A stretch of 17,285 nt of DNA, taken from Bordetella parapertussis (GTDB lineage: Bacteria; Pseudomonadota; Gammaproteobacteria; Burkholderiales; Burkholderiaceae_C). The translations under genes and the position numbers were made by a program. The stretch lies in NCBI GenBank assembly GCA_945875935.1, contig CAMCNE010000047.1, positions 1 through 17,285 on the forward strand, written 5' to 3'. Positions 1-7,505 of this stretch are shown here, piece by piece (within the stretch, counting starts at the first letter, position 1; each line of letters begins with the position of its first letter). A model generated the notes under the pieces. That model was not told the DNA's origin, made no database searches, and worked only from the letters and a program-made list of their open reading frames with translations.

Positions 1-522
1 CAGATCCTCGTCGACGGGGTGCCGCTGCGTGATCTGGACCTGCGCCAGTGGCGAAGGCAGATCGGCTACGTGCCGCAGGAGTCGGTGATGGTCGACGAAT
101 CGGTGGCCTACAACGTGACGCTGGGCGAGGTGGGTCTGGACGAAGACCGCATCCGCGCCGCCTTGCGCGCTGCCGATGCGCTCGACTTCGTCGAGGCCAT
201 GCCCGAGGGCTTGAACACGCGCGTGGGTGAGGGCGGCTCGCGCCTGTCCGGCGGCCAGCGACAACGCCTGGCGATCGCGCGCGCGCTGGTGCACGAGCCA
301 CGGTTGCTCATCCTGGACGAGGCCACCAGCCACCTCGACCCCGAGGCCCAGATGGCCGTGATCGAGACGGTCAAGCACCTCAAGGGCCGCCTGACCATCC
401 TGGCCGTTGCCCACCAAGACCTGCTGATGCAAGCGGCTGATCGCATCTATCGGCTCGCCGACGGTCACGTCAGCCTGATGCCCACGCGCGAAGAGGCTGC
501 CAGCCTCGACCAGCAAGCATGA
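1..522 (+). CDS. ABC transporter ATP-binding domain, C-terminal part (5' truncated)
   Basis: The reading frame is open from the first base, so only the last 173 codons of the gene are present. A Q-loop region (VPQE, near 73-84), the ABC signature LSGGQ (244-258), Walker B with the catalytic glutamate (LLILDEATS, from about 304) and an H-loop histidine (VAHQD, near 406-420) follow in the normal order. The Walker A motif and any membrane domain lie upstream of the window. The signature and D-loop (SHLD) fit an export-type ATPase, often fused to a six-helix membrane domain as in MsbA-like lipid exporters. That fusion cannot be confirmed here. The stop codon overlaps the start of the acyltransferase by 4 bp (ATGA), so it probably belongs to the same operon. 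A role in lipid or glycolipid export is inferred from this context. Confidence 0.9.
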   Translation, partial: QILVDGVPLRDLDLRQWRRQIGYVPQESVMVDESVAYNVTLGEVGLDEDRIRAALRAADALDFVEAMPEGLNTRVGEGGSRLSGGQRQRLAIARALVHEPRLLILDEATSHLDPEAQMAVIETVKHLKGRLTILAVAHQDLLMQAADRIYRLADGHVSLMPTREEAASLDQQA

Positions 523-1433
523 AGCTGAGTCTGCGATTTCGGCGCGCGCGGCGTCGGTTCACGTTCGTGAGTCTGCGCCGGTTGCTGCGGCTGGCTGGCT
601 TGGCGCGCGCTCGCACGATAGGCAACTGGCTGGGCGAATTGCAGTTTCATCTGGCCAGGCCGCAGCGGCTGCGCATGCAGCGCGAAGTGGCCGTGGCGCT
701 GGGCCGCAGCAGCGACGACCCTTCGGTGCCCGCGCTGCTGCGCGAGGCCTATCGGGTCAACAACGGCGCGGTGCTCGAGATCGTGTCGATGTTCGACCAC
801 CGCCACGACGATGACGAACTCGCCGCGATGTGCGAGCTCGACGGCCTCGAGCACCTGCGCGCGGCGATGACGGCGGGGCGCGGTGCCATCTTGCTGGCCA
901 CCCACATGGGCAATGCGGCGCTGGTGCCGGTGCGCCTGGCCAAAGCCGGCTGGGCGGTCAGCGTCGTCTACCGCGAGGCACGCATGATGTCGGCCGGCTT
1001 TTTGCAAAGCGGCTTCGAGCTGTATGGCATCCAGGGCATCCTGGCCAATGCCGGCATTCGCGCCTATGCGCAAATGCTCTCGGCGCTCAAGCAAGGTCGC
1101 GTCGTCTTCGTGATGCTCGACCAGGGCGTCAAACGTGCCGAAGACGGCCAGATGCAACGATTTCTCGGCAAGGACATGGCCATGCCCGCCGGCCCGGCCC
1201 AACTGGCCCGGGCATCGCGAGCACCGGTGTTGCCACTGGCTACGACGGCCGCCACACCGAAGTGGAAATTCAGCATCGAGCCGCCGGTGCCGCTGGGCCA
1301 GGGATCGCTCGAGTCCGACGTGCAAACGCTGGTCGCCATGACCGAGCGCCAGATATTGCAGGCGCCGCAACTGTGGAGCTGGCATCACCGGCGGTGGTGC
1401 AAGCGGCCTTTGGCGTCCGACCTTGTGGCGTGA
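519..1433 (+). CDS. LpxL/HtrB-like lysophospholipid acyltransferase family protein
   Basis: This 304-residue protein has the layout of the LpxL/HtrB (lauroyl/myristoyl acyltransferase) family, which transfers acyl chains to lipid A precursors or other lipids at the inner membrane. Visible blocks are the ATHMGN segment (residues 127-132), a central VMLDQG segment (about 198-203), the RFLGK...MPAGPAQLA block (about 214-230) and the C-terminal WSWHHRRW block (about 286-293). Length is normal for the family. The catalytic HX4(D/E) motif is incomplete: His129 is present, but the position of the acidic partner is Ala134. It may therefore use a different acidic residue, have a changed reaction, or be inactive. 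The ATG overlaps the upstream stop codon by 4 bp, which supports this start. The next gene starts within the stop codon. Confidence 0.8.
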   Translation: MKLSLRFRRARRRFTFVSLRRLLRLAGLARARTIGNWLGELQFHLARPQRLRMQREVAVALGRSSDDPSVPALLREAYRVNNGAVLEIVSMFDHRHDDDELAAMCELDGLEHLRAAMTAGRGAILLATHMGNAALVPVRLAKAGWAVSVVYREARMMSAGFLQSGFELYGIQGILANAGIRAYAQMLSALKQGRVVFVMLDQGVKRAEDGQMQRFLGKDMAMPAGPAQLARASRAPVLPLATTAATPKWKFSIEPPVPLGQGSLESDVQTLVAMTERQILQAPQLWSWHHRRWCKRPLASDLVA

Positions 1434-2524
1434 TGCCCGATTTCCAGGCCATGCAAAGCGACACGGGTCATGAGGCACTGTGGGTATTGCTGGGCACGCG
1501 CCACGGCGACAACCAGCAACTGCTGTCCATCGCCAACGCGCTGAACGTGCCGTTTCGAACGATTCCGTTGAGCTTCAACCCGGCTGCCACGCTGGCCCCG
1601 GCGATCCTGGGCGCTGGCCGTCTGAGCTGGACAAGTCAGGCGCCGCTGGTCCCGCCCTGGCCCCGCATGGTGTTGGCTGCCGGGCGCAAAAGCGTGCCTG
1701 CCGCCCGGTGGATACGCCGGCAGTCGCTCGGTCGCACCCGGCTGGTCCATGTCAACCGGCCGTGGGCGCCCTTGTCCTGGTTCGATCTGGTCATCACCAC
1801 GCCCCAATATGCGTTGCCGCAGCGGCCCAACGTCGTGTGCAACCTGATGCCCCTGCTGCCGCCTGTGAGCGAACGGCCGGCCGGCAACGCCCTGCCAGAC
1901 AGCGCGGCGCAACTGCCCCGCCCTTGGACGGTGGTGCTGGTCGGTGGCAACAGCCGACCGTATGAACTCAGCCAGGCCGCAGCTGCCTCGTTGGCCAGCG
2001 TCGTGAATGCGCGGGTGCGTGAGGTCGGGGGCACGGCCTGGGTGCTCGACAGTCCGCGCACGCCCGATGCGGCGATGACGGTGCTTGAGCAAGCAATCGA
2101 AGTGCCCGCGCACATTTCGCGCTGGCGCGACGGCCAAAGGCTCTACGCCACGCTGCTGGGCGTGGCCGATGGCTTCATCGTCACTGCGGACAGCGCGTCG
2201 ATGCTGACCGAAGCGCTGCTCACGGGTCGGCCGGTCACACCGTTCAAGCTTCCCGTGAAGCCCGATTGGCGATGGCGGTTGGCAGCGGCCTGGCGTGCTG
2301 CGGCCGATCGCAACCCCACGGCCATGGTGGCGCGAAGCTTCGAGGCGGCGGTCGATCTCGGGCTGCTGTCGTCGGTTCGCGATCTCGGGCTCTTACACCG
2401 TGCATTGGAAGATGCGGGCGTCTTTGGCGCCTCCGGCCGCCCGCTGGAGTTGGCTGCGCGCGAACGCCAGGCGACGCTGGCGCGTGTGGCCGGTTTGCTG
2501 GGCAACGACCCGCGAGCGGCATGA
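1433..2524 (+). CDS. ELM1-family (mitochondrial fission ELM1 / DUF1022) protein
   Basis: This 363-residue protein resembles the ELM1 family, named after a plant mitochondrial fission factor but common in proteobacteria, where the biochemical role is not settled. Characteristic blocks are an N-terminal GDNQQLLSIANAL segment, a central HVNRPWAPLSWFDLVITTPQ-type segment with an NVVCNLMPL follow-up, VLVGGNS, and a C-terminal VTADSASMLTEAL block. The last looks like the donor-binding loop of GT-B-fold glycosyltransferases. I infer a possible glycosyltransferase-like role. The frame is open far upstream (to 830), but ATG 1433 is chosen because it lies in the TGATG junction with the preceding gene and starts just before the first family block. 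Its stop overlaps the SDR start by 4 bp. Confidence 0.85.
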   Translation: MPDFQAMQSDTGHEALWVLLGTRHGDNQQLLSIANALNVPFRTIPLSFNPAATLAPAILGAGRLSWTSQAPLVPPWPRMVLAAGRKSVPAARWIRRQSLGRTRLVHVNRPWAPLSWFDLVITTPQYALPQRPNVVCNLMPLLPPVSERPAGNALPDSAAQLPRPWTVVLVGGNSRPYELSQAAAASLASVVNARVREVGGTAWVLDSPRTPDAAMTVLEQAIEVPAHISRWRDGQRLYATLLGVADGFIVTADSASMLTEALLTGRPVTPFKLPVKPDWRWRLAAAWRAAADRNPTAMVARSFEAAVDLGLLSSVRDLGLLHRALEDAGVFGASGRPLELAARERQATLARVAGLLGNDPRAA

Positions 2525-3495
2525 ACATGGCATCGGATTTGGGCCGCGCGCCGCTGGTCGCAGTGACCGGCGCCACCGGCTTCATCGGCCGGCATCTCGT
2601 GGTCGCGCTGGCGCGCGCCGGCTGGCGTATTCGACTGCTGCTGCGGCGCGAACCCGACGTGCCGCAGTGGCGCGGCTTGGGGCTGCAGGTGGTCGCCGGA
2701 GCGCTGGCCGACGAAGCCGCCTTGTCGCGTCTGGTTGAAGGCGTGGACGCGGTTATTCATGTGGCCGGGCTGATCAAGGCAGCAAGGCGGGAACAGTTCT
2801 TCAGCGTCAATTGCGAGGCCGCCGGCACGCTGGCTCGCACCGTCGGGCGCAGCGCGCCACAAGCGCACTTCATGCTGGTGTCGAGTCTGGCTGCACGTGA
2901 ACCCACGCTGTCCGACTATGCGGCCAGCAAGCGAGCGGGCGAGAGTGCGGTGCTCGACACCCTGGGCCCGCGTGTGACCGTGCTGCGACCGCCGGCGGTC
3001 TACGGGCCGGGCGATCGCGAAACCCTGCTTTTCTTTCAACTTGCGCGTGGAGCCAGGGTGCCGCTGCTCGGTGGGCCCGAGTCGCGCCTGGCGATGATGC
3101 ATGTGCACGATCTGGCGCGGTTGATCGTGGCGCTGGCGGCCAGCAAGCCGTGCGGCCAGGTGCTCGCGGGTGCCGACGGCCGCCCCGAGGGCTACCGCTG
3201 GGACGAACTGCTGGGCACCGCGGCTCGCGCTGTCGGCAACTCCGATCCGAGATTTTTCAGGGTGCCGCAGCCCCTGCTCGGCGGTGTCGCACTCGTCGGA
3301 GATCTCGCGCGCGCGATGGGTGTGGCCAGCATGCTCAGCTCGCAAAAGCTGCGTGAACTGCGTCATCCCGACTGGTCGGTGTCGCCCGCCGAACTCGCGC
3401 AGCCGCCCGGCTGGAGCGCACAACTCGATTTGGATGCCGGCTTTGCCGATGCGGTGGCGTGGTACCGATCGGCGAAGTGGTTGCCTCGCTGGTGA
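2521..3495 (+). CDS. Extended-SDR NAD(P)-dependent epimerase/dehydratase (ceramide-reductase-like candidate)
   Basis: This 324-residue protein is an extended short-chain dehydrogenase. The Rossmann motif TGATGFIG sits at residues 16-23, the catalytic serine pair at 121-122 (VSSLAAREP), and the YxxxK pair at Tyr133 and Lys137 (YAASK). An RPPAVYGPGD block typical of sugar epimerase relatives follows. The SSLAAREP...YAASKRAGE segment is, from memory, typical of the epimerase-like proteins encoded beside serine palmitoyltransferase in alphaproteobacteria, where the Caulobacter member (CerR) acts as ceramide reductase. The match to that branch is not computed. ATG 2521 overlaps the ELM1 stop (ATGA); the open frame further upstream to 2266 is shadow. 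A sugar-nucleotide or sterol-type dehydrogenase is the alternative. It is the last gene of the first operon. Confidence 0.85.
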   Translation: MNMASDLGRAPLVAVTGATGFIGRHLVVALARAGWRIRLLLRREPDVPQWRGLGLQVVAGALADEAALSRLVEGVDAVIHVAGLIKAARREQFFSVNCEAAGTLARTVGRSAPQAHFMLVSSLAAREPTLSDYAASKRAGESAVLDTLGPRVTVLRPPAVYGPGDRETLLFFQLARGARVPLLGGPESRLAMMHVHDLARLIVALAASKPCGQVLAGADGRPEGYRWDELLGTAARAVGNSDPRFFRVPQPLLGGVALVGDLARAMGVASMLSSQKLRELRHPDWSVSPAELAQPPGWSAQLDLDAGFADAVAWYRSAKWLPRW

Positions 3496-3599
3496 TGGTG
3501 GGCCTCGCACGATCGGGTTCGCGCGTCAGTCAGGCTTTGCTGCGTGCTAAAAACTCGCCCCTGCTGCTGATCCCGGTCACGCCTGAACATCGGGGCCTT

Positions 3600-3623
3600 C
3601 TGGCCAGGCCAGCCAGTCATTTT
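3600..3623 (+). terminator. Weak possible Rho-independent terminator
   Basis: In the 162-bp gap (3496-3657) between the SDR gene and the GT9-like gene, CTGGC at 3600-3604 can pair with GCCAG at 3612-3616 around a 7-nt loop, and TTTT follows at 3620-3623. The stem has only 5 bp and the T-run is short and offset, so this is a tentative call. I saw no convincing promoter in the rest of the gap. Confidence 0.2.
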
Positions 3624-3657
3624 CTTGAACAAGCCGCCATATGAATCGAGACAACCC

Positions 3658-4515
3658 ATGAGCTATGGAGACCGCCTGATGGCGCTCGGAGATGCGTGGG
3701 CACTGCATCTGTCCGACCCACGCAAGCGTCGGGTGGCGATCGGCGACGGCCGTCGTGTGGACGACAGCCAGCCCGATCTTTCCTGGGGCCTCGACTTTCT
3801 CGCAAGCTCTGCCGACGTGGCCCGAGGAGAGGATGTGGCTTGGGTTTACAGCCATCTGCACCACCGGCCCTACATCGACTATGCCGGGATTCGTGCTGAA
3901 CTGGGCTGGCGCTGGTATCTGAAGTACGTGGGCCTCAAGCCCACGCGGCTGCTCGGTCGCTACCTTTACGACCTTAGCTACCGTGCCAAACCGGCACCCA
4001 TCAAGCTCAAGCCTGAGGAAGATGCCCTGGCGGCGCAGTGGGCAGCCACACCTTTTGTCGCGATCGAGCCTTTCATCAAGCCGAGCGCACCGGCCTCCAA
4101 GCAATGGCCGGTGGAGCGCTTCGCTGAATTGGCCCGGCAGCTGTCTAAGGACATGGCGGTTTATCAGATCAGCGCGCCCAACAGTCCTGCGCTGGAAGGG
4201 GTGCAGCAGATTCGCCCGCGGTCGTTTCGCGAATCGATGGCGTACTTGAAGGCCGCGCGCCTGTACATCGGACCCGAAGGCGGGTTGCATCATGCGGCTG
4301 CTGCCGTCGGTACGCGTGCGGTGGTGGTTTATGGTGGGTTCACTTCGCCGTTGATCACCGGCTATGACTTCCATACACAGTTGACCGGTGGAGCCACTTA
4401 CGCCTGCGGCACTCGCTTTGGAATGTGTCCGCACTGCCTGGAACATCTGAGCCGTATCACCGTCGACGAAGTGATGGCTGCTGCACGTTCGCAGTTGGCG
4501 CAGTCGCAGTCCTGA
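3658..4515 (+). CDS. GT9/heptosyltransferase-like glycosyltransferase
   Basis: This 285-residue protein resembles glycosyltransferase family 9 (ADP-heptose:LPS heptosyltransferases and relatives, GT-B fold). The best evidence is the C-terminal donor-site block YIGPEGGLHHAAAAVGTRAVVVYGG at about 203-227, the equivalent of the family's GxxSGxxHxAxAxG block, with PEGG in place of the usual N-D-S-G. The FVAIEPFIKPS segment (133-143) fits the start of the second domain. The N-terminal half is weakly conserved, so the substrate may differ from heptose. Three cysteines form a C-x6-C-x2-C cluster near the C terminus (Cys250, Cys257, Cys260). ATG 3658 is preferred; the same frame has a TTG 33 bp upstream at 3625. 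The 2OG oxygenase gene follows 17 bp downstream. It probably glycosylates an envelope lipid or LPS. Confidence 0.72.
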   Translation: MSYGDRLMALGDAWALHLSDPRKRRVAIGDGRRVDDSQPDLSWGLDFLASSADVARGEDVAWVYSHLHHRPYIDYAGIRAELGWRWYLKYVGLKPTRLLGRYLYDLSYRAKPAPIKLKPEEDALAAQWAATPFVAIEPFIKPSAPASKQWPVERFAELARQLSKDMAVYQISAPNSPALEGVQQIRPRSFRESMAYLKAARLYIGPEGGLHHAAAAVGTRAVVVYGGFTSPLITGYDFHTQLTGGATYACGTRFGMCPHCLEHLSRITVDEVMAAARSQLAQSQS

Positions 4516-4519
4516 CCAC

Positions 4520-4523
4520 GGAG
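4520..4523 (+). promoter_or_regulatory. Ribosome-binding site of the 2OG oxygenase gene
   Basis: GGAG lies 9 bp before ATG 4533. It selects this start over other in-frame positions that run back into the preceding gene. It is one of the few clear Shine-Dalgarno sequences in the window, where most genes instead start inside or next to the previous stop codon. Confidence 0.6.
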
Positions 4524-4532
4524 TTTTCAAAC

Positions 4533-5327
4533 ATGTCTGAACAGATCGAAAAAATGACACTGGCAACGCCGACAGCTCTGGATGAGGCTGGCTTCATCGC
4601 ACGCATAGACGCCAGTGCGCTCGAAACCCATCCGTTCGATCACGTCTGCCTTCGCGACCTTTTCCCAGCAGACTTTTATCGGCAGTTGCTGGCCAGTCTT
4701 CCGGCCGTCGAGCGGTTTCATGAACTGCGCCATCGAGATGCGTTGCGCCCCGATGGCAGCAGCACCCGTCTGCGCTTGTATCTGTATCCCGAGCAACTCC
4801 GGTCGTTGCCGGCCAAGGTGCGTGAATGCTGGTTGCCGCTGGCTCGGCTGCTGTCTTCGCGTGAACTGCAGGAAGTCTTCAAGCGCAAGTTTCGGCGTGC
4901 TCTGGAAGCGAGGTTTGGTTGCCCCATCGCACAGCTGAATTTCTATCCGATTCCCATCATCGTGCGCGACATGCCCGGCTACCGCATTGGCATTCACAGC
5001 GATGTGCTGAAGAAAGCCATCACCGTGCAGTTTTATCTGCCAGACGACGAGTCGCAAAAGGGCATCGGCACCATCTTTCATGAGGGCCGAGATGGCGAGG
5101 CGGCTTTGCGCACGCGTCAGATGGAGTTCCTGCCTGCCAGTGGTTATGCGTTTCCGGTTCAGGAACTGGAAAGCTGGCACAGCGCCGCACAAACCACCCA
5201 GGCCGATGGTGAGCGCCGCTCCATCATGCTGACGTATTACGTGCAGAACACGCCCAAGACTTGGCTGCTCAGGCGCACCGACCGGCTTCGCAGCTTCTTC
5301 GGGATGCACCCCAATCCAAAGATCTGA
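4533..5327 (+). CDS. 2-oxoglutarate/Fe(II)-dependent oxygenase family protein
   Basis: This 264-residue soluble protein shows the metal-binding facial triad of the 2OG-Fe(II) oxygenase superfamily. His155 and Asp157 form the HxD motif in the segment GYRIGIHSD, followed by a beta-strand rich stretch (ITVQFYLPDD). His216 (ESWHSA) is the distal histidine, and Arg228 or Arg229 (GERRSIMLTYY) is the likely 2-oxoglutarate-binding arginine. The segment ending MPGYRIGIHSD is like those in prolyl-4-hydroxylase-like and sugar- or lipid-modifying members. The substrate is unknown; hydroxylation of a lipid chain or headgroup is inferred from context. A GGAG ribosome-binding site (4520-4523) lies 9 bp before ATG 4533. 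The gene is probably co-transcribed with the GT9-like gene. It converges with the minus-strand Tam41-like gene across an 18-bp gap with no visible terminator. Confidence 0.78.
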   Translation: MSEQIEKMTLATPTALDEAGFIARIDASALETHPFDHVCLRDLFPADFYRQLLASLPAVERFHELRHRDALRPDGSSTRLRLYLYPEQLRSLPAKVRECWLPLARLLSSRELQEVFKRKFRRALEARFGCPIAQLNFYPIPIIVRDMPGYRIGIHSDVLKKAITVQFYLPDDESQKGIGTIFHEGRDGEAALRTRQMEFLPASGYAFPVQELESWHSAAQTTQADGERRSIMLTYYVQNTPKTWLLRRTDRLRSFFGMHPNPKI

Positions 5328-5345
5328 GGCGCGGTCTGCCGAGCC

Positions 5346-6284
5346 TCAGCCCAATACCTTCAACTTGCGCAGCCGCCAGTAAAGCCCCGGTGCGGCCAGC
5401 AGCGGATGGCGACGCTGCCAGTCGGTGACCTCGGGCCGCACGCCTGAGTGCCGCTCGACCTTCCACACCACGTAGTCCATGGCGCCATCGAAGGTGAAGG
5501 CGGCCTTGATCAGCCGAAGGATGTTCAGCGGTTTGCCCAGCCGCACGCGCACAGCCCAGCGGCGTTTGGCCTTCTCGCGTGAAGACGGCGTCATGCGTGG
5601 TGTGAGCAGCGCGTCATCGGTGCGATCGAATTCAATCCCGGCGGCATGCCAGGCCTCGGGCAGCAGCTGCGCGTAACGGTCGGCGTCGCGCGCGACCAGA
5701 TCATGCCCGCGGCCGCCTTTTTCCACCCTGAGCTCGGCGCCATAGGTGCTGGCAAACAGCGCCCTCCAGTAGGCGAGTGCATCGCCACGCTCGGGGCCGA
5801 GAGCGGCGGCCCAGCGCGCAGCGGTCATCACAGCCTCGCGCACCGAGTCGACGGCGGCCGCACGGTCGGGCTCGCTGCGCACCCACGCAAGGCAACAGGG
5901 TTGCGAAAAGCGCGCCCACAGCGTGGTGTCGAGCGAGTGGTGCGACATGCCCCGGCGGAACTGCGACACGCTCAACAGCGCGTATTTGGCGCGCAGCGTC
6001 TGGCCGGCGACTTCGCCTTCGAAATACCCGACATTGGGCGGCAGCATCCGGTTGGCCAGCGCGGCCAGTCGCGAGCCGGGCCAGGCACCCACGCGGTCGA
6101 GCAGGATGTAGAAATCGAGCACGCCATCGAGCCGTGCATCGCGCAGGTTCGATCCGTAGAACAGCACCGCAGCCGCCTTGCCCTGGGCGCGGGCCGCGAG
6201 TTGCGCGGCGAGCGCGCTGACGGCAGCCGGCACGCTGCGTCGCATCTCCTCGTCGACGATGCGGCGCAGCGGCTCGTCGTTCAT
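5346..6284 (-). CDS. Tam41-like nucleotidyltransferase (candidate CDP-diacylglycerol or CDP-lipid synthase)
   Basis: This 312-residue protein has the pattern of Tam41/MMP37, the peripheral mitochondrial CDP-diacylglycerol synthase, which is unrelated to the membrane-bound CdsA. The nucleotidyltransferase signature is FYGSNLRD (42-49) followed by LDFYILLD (56-63), with Asp57 as the likely metal ligand. Next come a GYFEGEV...LRAKYALLSVSQF block (86-109, with Lys100 and Tyr101), which matches Tam41's IKYG(V) region, and an LWARFSQPCCL block (122-132) like its AGRLxKPxKI. The C-terminal LIKAAFTFDGAMDYVVWKVE (258-277) resembles Tam41's KGxxTAG...Y...K tail. Length is close to mature Tam41. ATG 6284 overlaps the stop of the CDP-alcohol phosphatidyltransferase gene by 4 bp; the frame continues upstream to 6365, but this start fits better. 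It may activate phosphatidate or a ceramide phosphate with CTP. The assignment is by eye. Confidence 0.65.
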   Translation of the reverse strand: MNDEPLRRIVDEEMRRSVPAAVSALAAQLAARAQGKAAAVLFYGSNLRDARLDGVLDFYILLDRVGAWPGSRLAALANRMLPPNVGYFEGEVAGQTLRAKYALLSVSQFRRGMSHHSLDTTLWARFSQPCCLAWVRSEPDRAAAVDSVREAVMTAARWAAALGPERGDALAYWRALFASTYGAELRVEKGGRGHDLVARDADRYAQLLPEAWHAAGIEFDRTDDALLTPRMTPSSREKAKRRWAVRVRLGKPLNILRLIKAAFTFDGAMDYVVWKVERHSGVRPEVTDWQRRHPLLAAPGLYWRLRKLKVLG

Positions 6285-7408
6285 GTCGCCAGCCAGGACC
6301 GCAGCGGACCATGGCGGCGTGCGAACGCCGCCTGCACGATGCGCAGCGCGTGCAGCACCAGACACACCGCCGTCCAGATCGCGACCACGCTGATGCCCAC
6401 GTCGGGGCGGCCGACGAGCAGCGATGCGCTGAGGATCAGCAGGTTGGGGTTGCGCCTGGCGGTGATCAGACGCAGGCGGCTGTCAAAGCGCTGCCACACG
6501 TGCATGTCCATCTTGAAGCAGGCCATGAAGATGCCTTCTTCGATGCGCTGCAGCACGTAACCGGCGACGATCACCGTCAGGGCCGCCGACGCGTATTCGT
6601 AGGCAAAGCCGGCCGCCGGCAGGCCGACGATCCAGGCCCACCACCAAAACGGTGGGTGGATCAGATCGATCGAGTGGTCGAACACATTGCCCCATGGCGA
6701 CGACTGCAGCGTGACCCGAGCCAGCTTGCCGTCGACGGTGTCGAGGAAGGTCATCACCCACGCTGCCAGCATGCCCCAGCCGAAGTGGCCCGTCCAGAAC
6801 AGCCACATCGCCGCGCACACCAGCACCAGGCTGGCCGAGGTGACCTGATTGGGCGTGATGCCGTTGTTGGCGCACACGCGGGTGACCCAGCGCGCCGGCG
6901 CAGGCCATACATACAGCGTGACCAGATCCGTCACGCCCTTGTACGAGCCCGCAAAGATGCGCCGCTCAATGGCCTGCAGATCGGCTTCGTTGAGCGGCAT
7001 CAGGTAAGGCGGCTCGCGCTTGCGCAGCGCGTCGTTGTAGCCGTCTGCCAGTTGCGCGGCCGTGACGCGGCGAGCCCCATCGGGTGCCTGGCCGTTGGCG
7101 AGCAGCGCTGCGGCGTTCGTCGCGCGTGCGGTTGTTGCCGCCATGCCTATCGCAACCACCGCGCCATCGTCGGCCACCAGAGCCACGTCGTCGTGTGAGC
7201 GAGCGAGTCCTCGAACCAGCGCGTCGTCATAGACCCAGTCGGCACGCAACAGCACCAGTCGTTGCGTTGCCGAGCTGTCATCCACCGCGCCGACCCGGGT
7301 CAGCTGTCTTTGCAGTCGCACTTCCGACGGCAAAGCCCACACCCGCAAAGGCGAGTGGCCCACGATGACGCCTGAGAGCTGCCGCTGGGGCACTTCTGCG
7401 GCGCTCAT
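6281..7408 (-). CDS. CDP-alcohol phosphatidyltransferase with degenerate N-terminal nucleotidyltransferase-like domain (copy 1)
   Basis: This 375-residue protein carries the full CDP-alcohol phosphatidyltransferase motif D-x2-DG-x2-AR-x8-G-x3-D-x3-D. The residues are Asp223, Asp226, Gly227, Ala230, Arg231, Gly240, Asp244 and Asp248. Several hydrophobic segments follow and precede the motif, as expected for this membrane enzyme class. It condenses a CDP-activated lipid or alcohol with its partner and releases CMP. About 150 N-terminal residues look like a worn nucleotidyltransferase fold: a LRVWALPSEVRLQRQ segment and LVLLRADWVYDD (51-62) are there, but no glycine-rich GxGxR loop. The layout recalls archaeal fused cytidylyltransferase/phosphatidyltransferases for inositol lipids. 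It shares a KGVTDLVTLYVWP-type junction with the second copy at 11163-12368. It is translationally coupled to the Tam41-like gene. The acceptor is unknown. Confidence 0.87.
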   Translation of the reverse strand: MSAAEVPQRQLSGVIVGHSPLRVWALPSEVRLQRQLTRVGAVDDSSATQRLVLLRADWVYDDALVRGLARSHDDVALVADDGAVVAIGMAATTARATNAAALLANGQAPDGARRVTAAQLADGYNDALRKREPPYLMPLNEADLQAIERRIFAGSYKGVTDLVTLYVWPAPARWVTRVCANNGITPNQVTSASLVLVCAAMWLFWTGHFGWGMLAAWVMTFLDTVDGKLARVTLQSSPWGNVFDHSIDLIHPPFWWWAWIVGLPAAGFAYEYASAALTVIVAGYVLQRIEEGIFMACFKMDMHVWQRFDSRLRLITARRNPNLLILSASLLVGRPDVGISVVAIWTAVCLVLHALRIVQAAFARRHGPLRSWLAT

Positions 7409-7505
7409 GGGCGCCGCCCGCAGCCCGCAGGCAAAGGTTTCTTTGGCATCATCGAAGGGTGGTTATCCAAGGCACTGGCGTCAAAACAGCAGCCGGTCAT
7501 TATCG
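7409..7505. promoter_or_regulatory. Divergent promoter region
   Basis: These 97 bp separate two divergent operons, the minus-strand CDP-alcohol phosphatidyltransferase unit and the plus-strand metallophosphoesterase-to-nucleotidyltransferase unit, so promoters for both should lie here. I could not find a -35/-10 pair with good spacing on either strand, nor a clear Shine-Dalgarno before ATG 7506. The call rests on gene arrangement only. Confidence 0.5.

Noticed and set aside
830..1432. Upstream extension of the ELM1 reading frame
   Set aside because: It lies within the acyltransferase gene in another frame, and its translation is low-complexity Arg/Ala/Gly-rich. The start at 1433 fits the junction.
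465..1478. 337-codon open frame on the minus strand
   Set aside because: It is antisense to the acyltransferase gene, which has recognisable blocks; this frame has none.
2143..3510. 455-codon open frame on the minus strand
   Set aside because: It is antisense to the SDR gene, whose cofactor and catalytic motifs are clear.
3459..3644. 61-codon open frame in the gap after the SDR gene
   Set aside because: It starts inside the SDR gene, has no recognised domain, and no ribosome-binding site supports a start.
5328..5345. Possible terminator between the converging 2OG oxygenase and Tam41-like genes
   Set aside because: Eighteen bases with no stem-loop and no T-run.
7443..7468. TTGGCA ... TTATCC as a promoter for the metallophosphoesterase operon
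   Set aside because: The spacer is about 14 bp, too short for a sigma-70 promoter.
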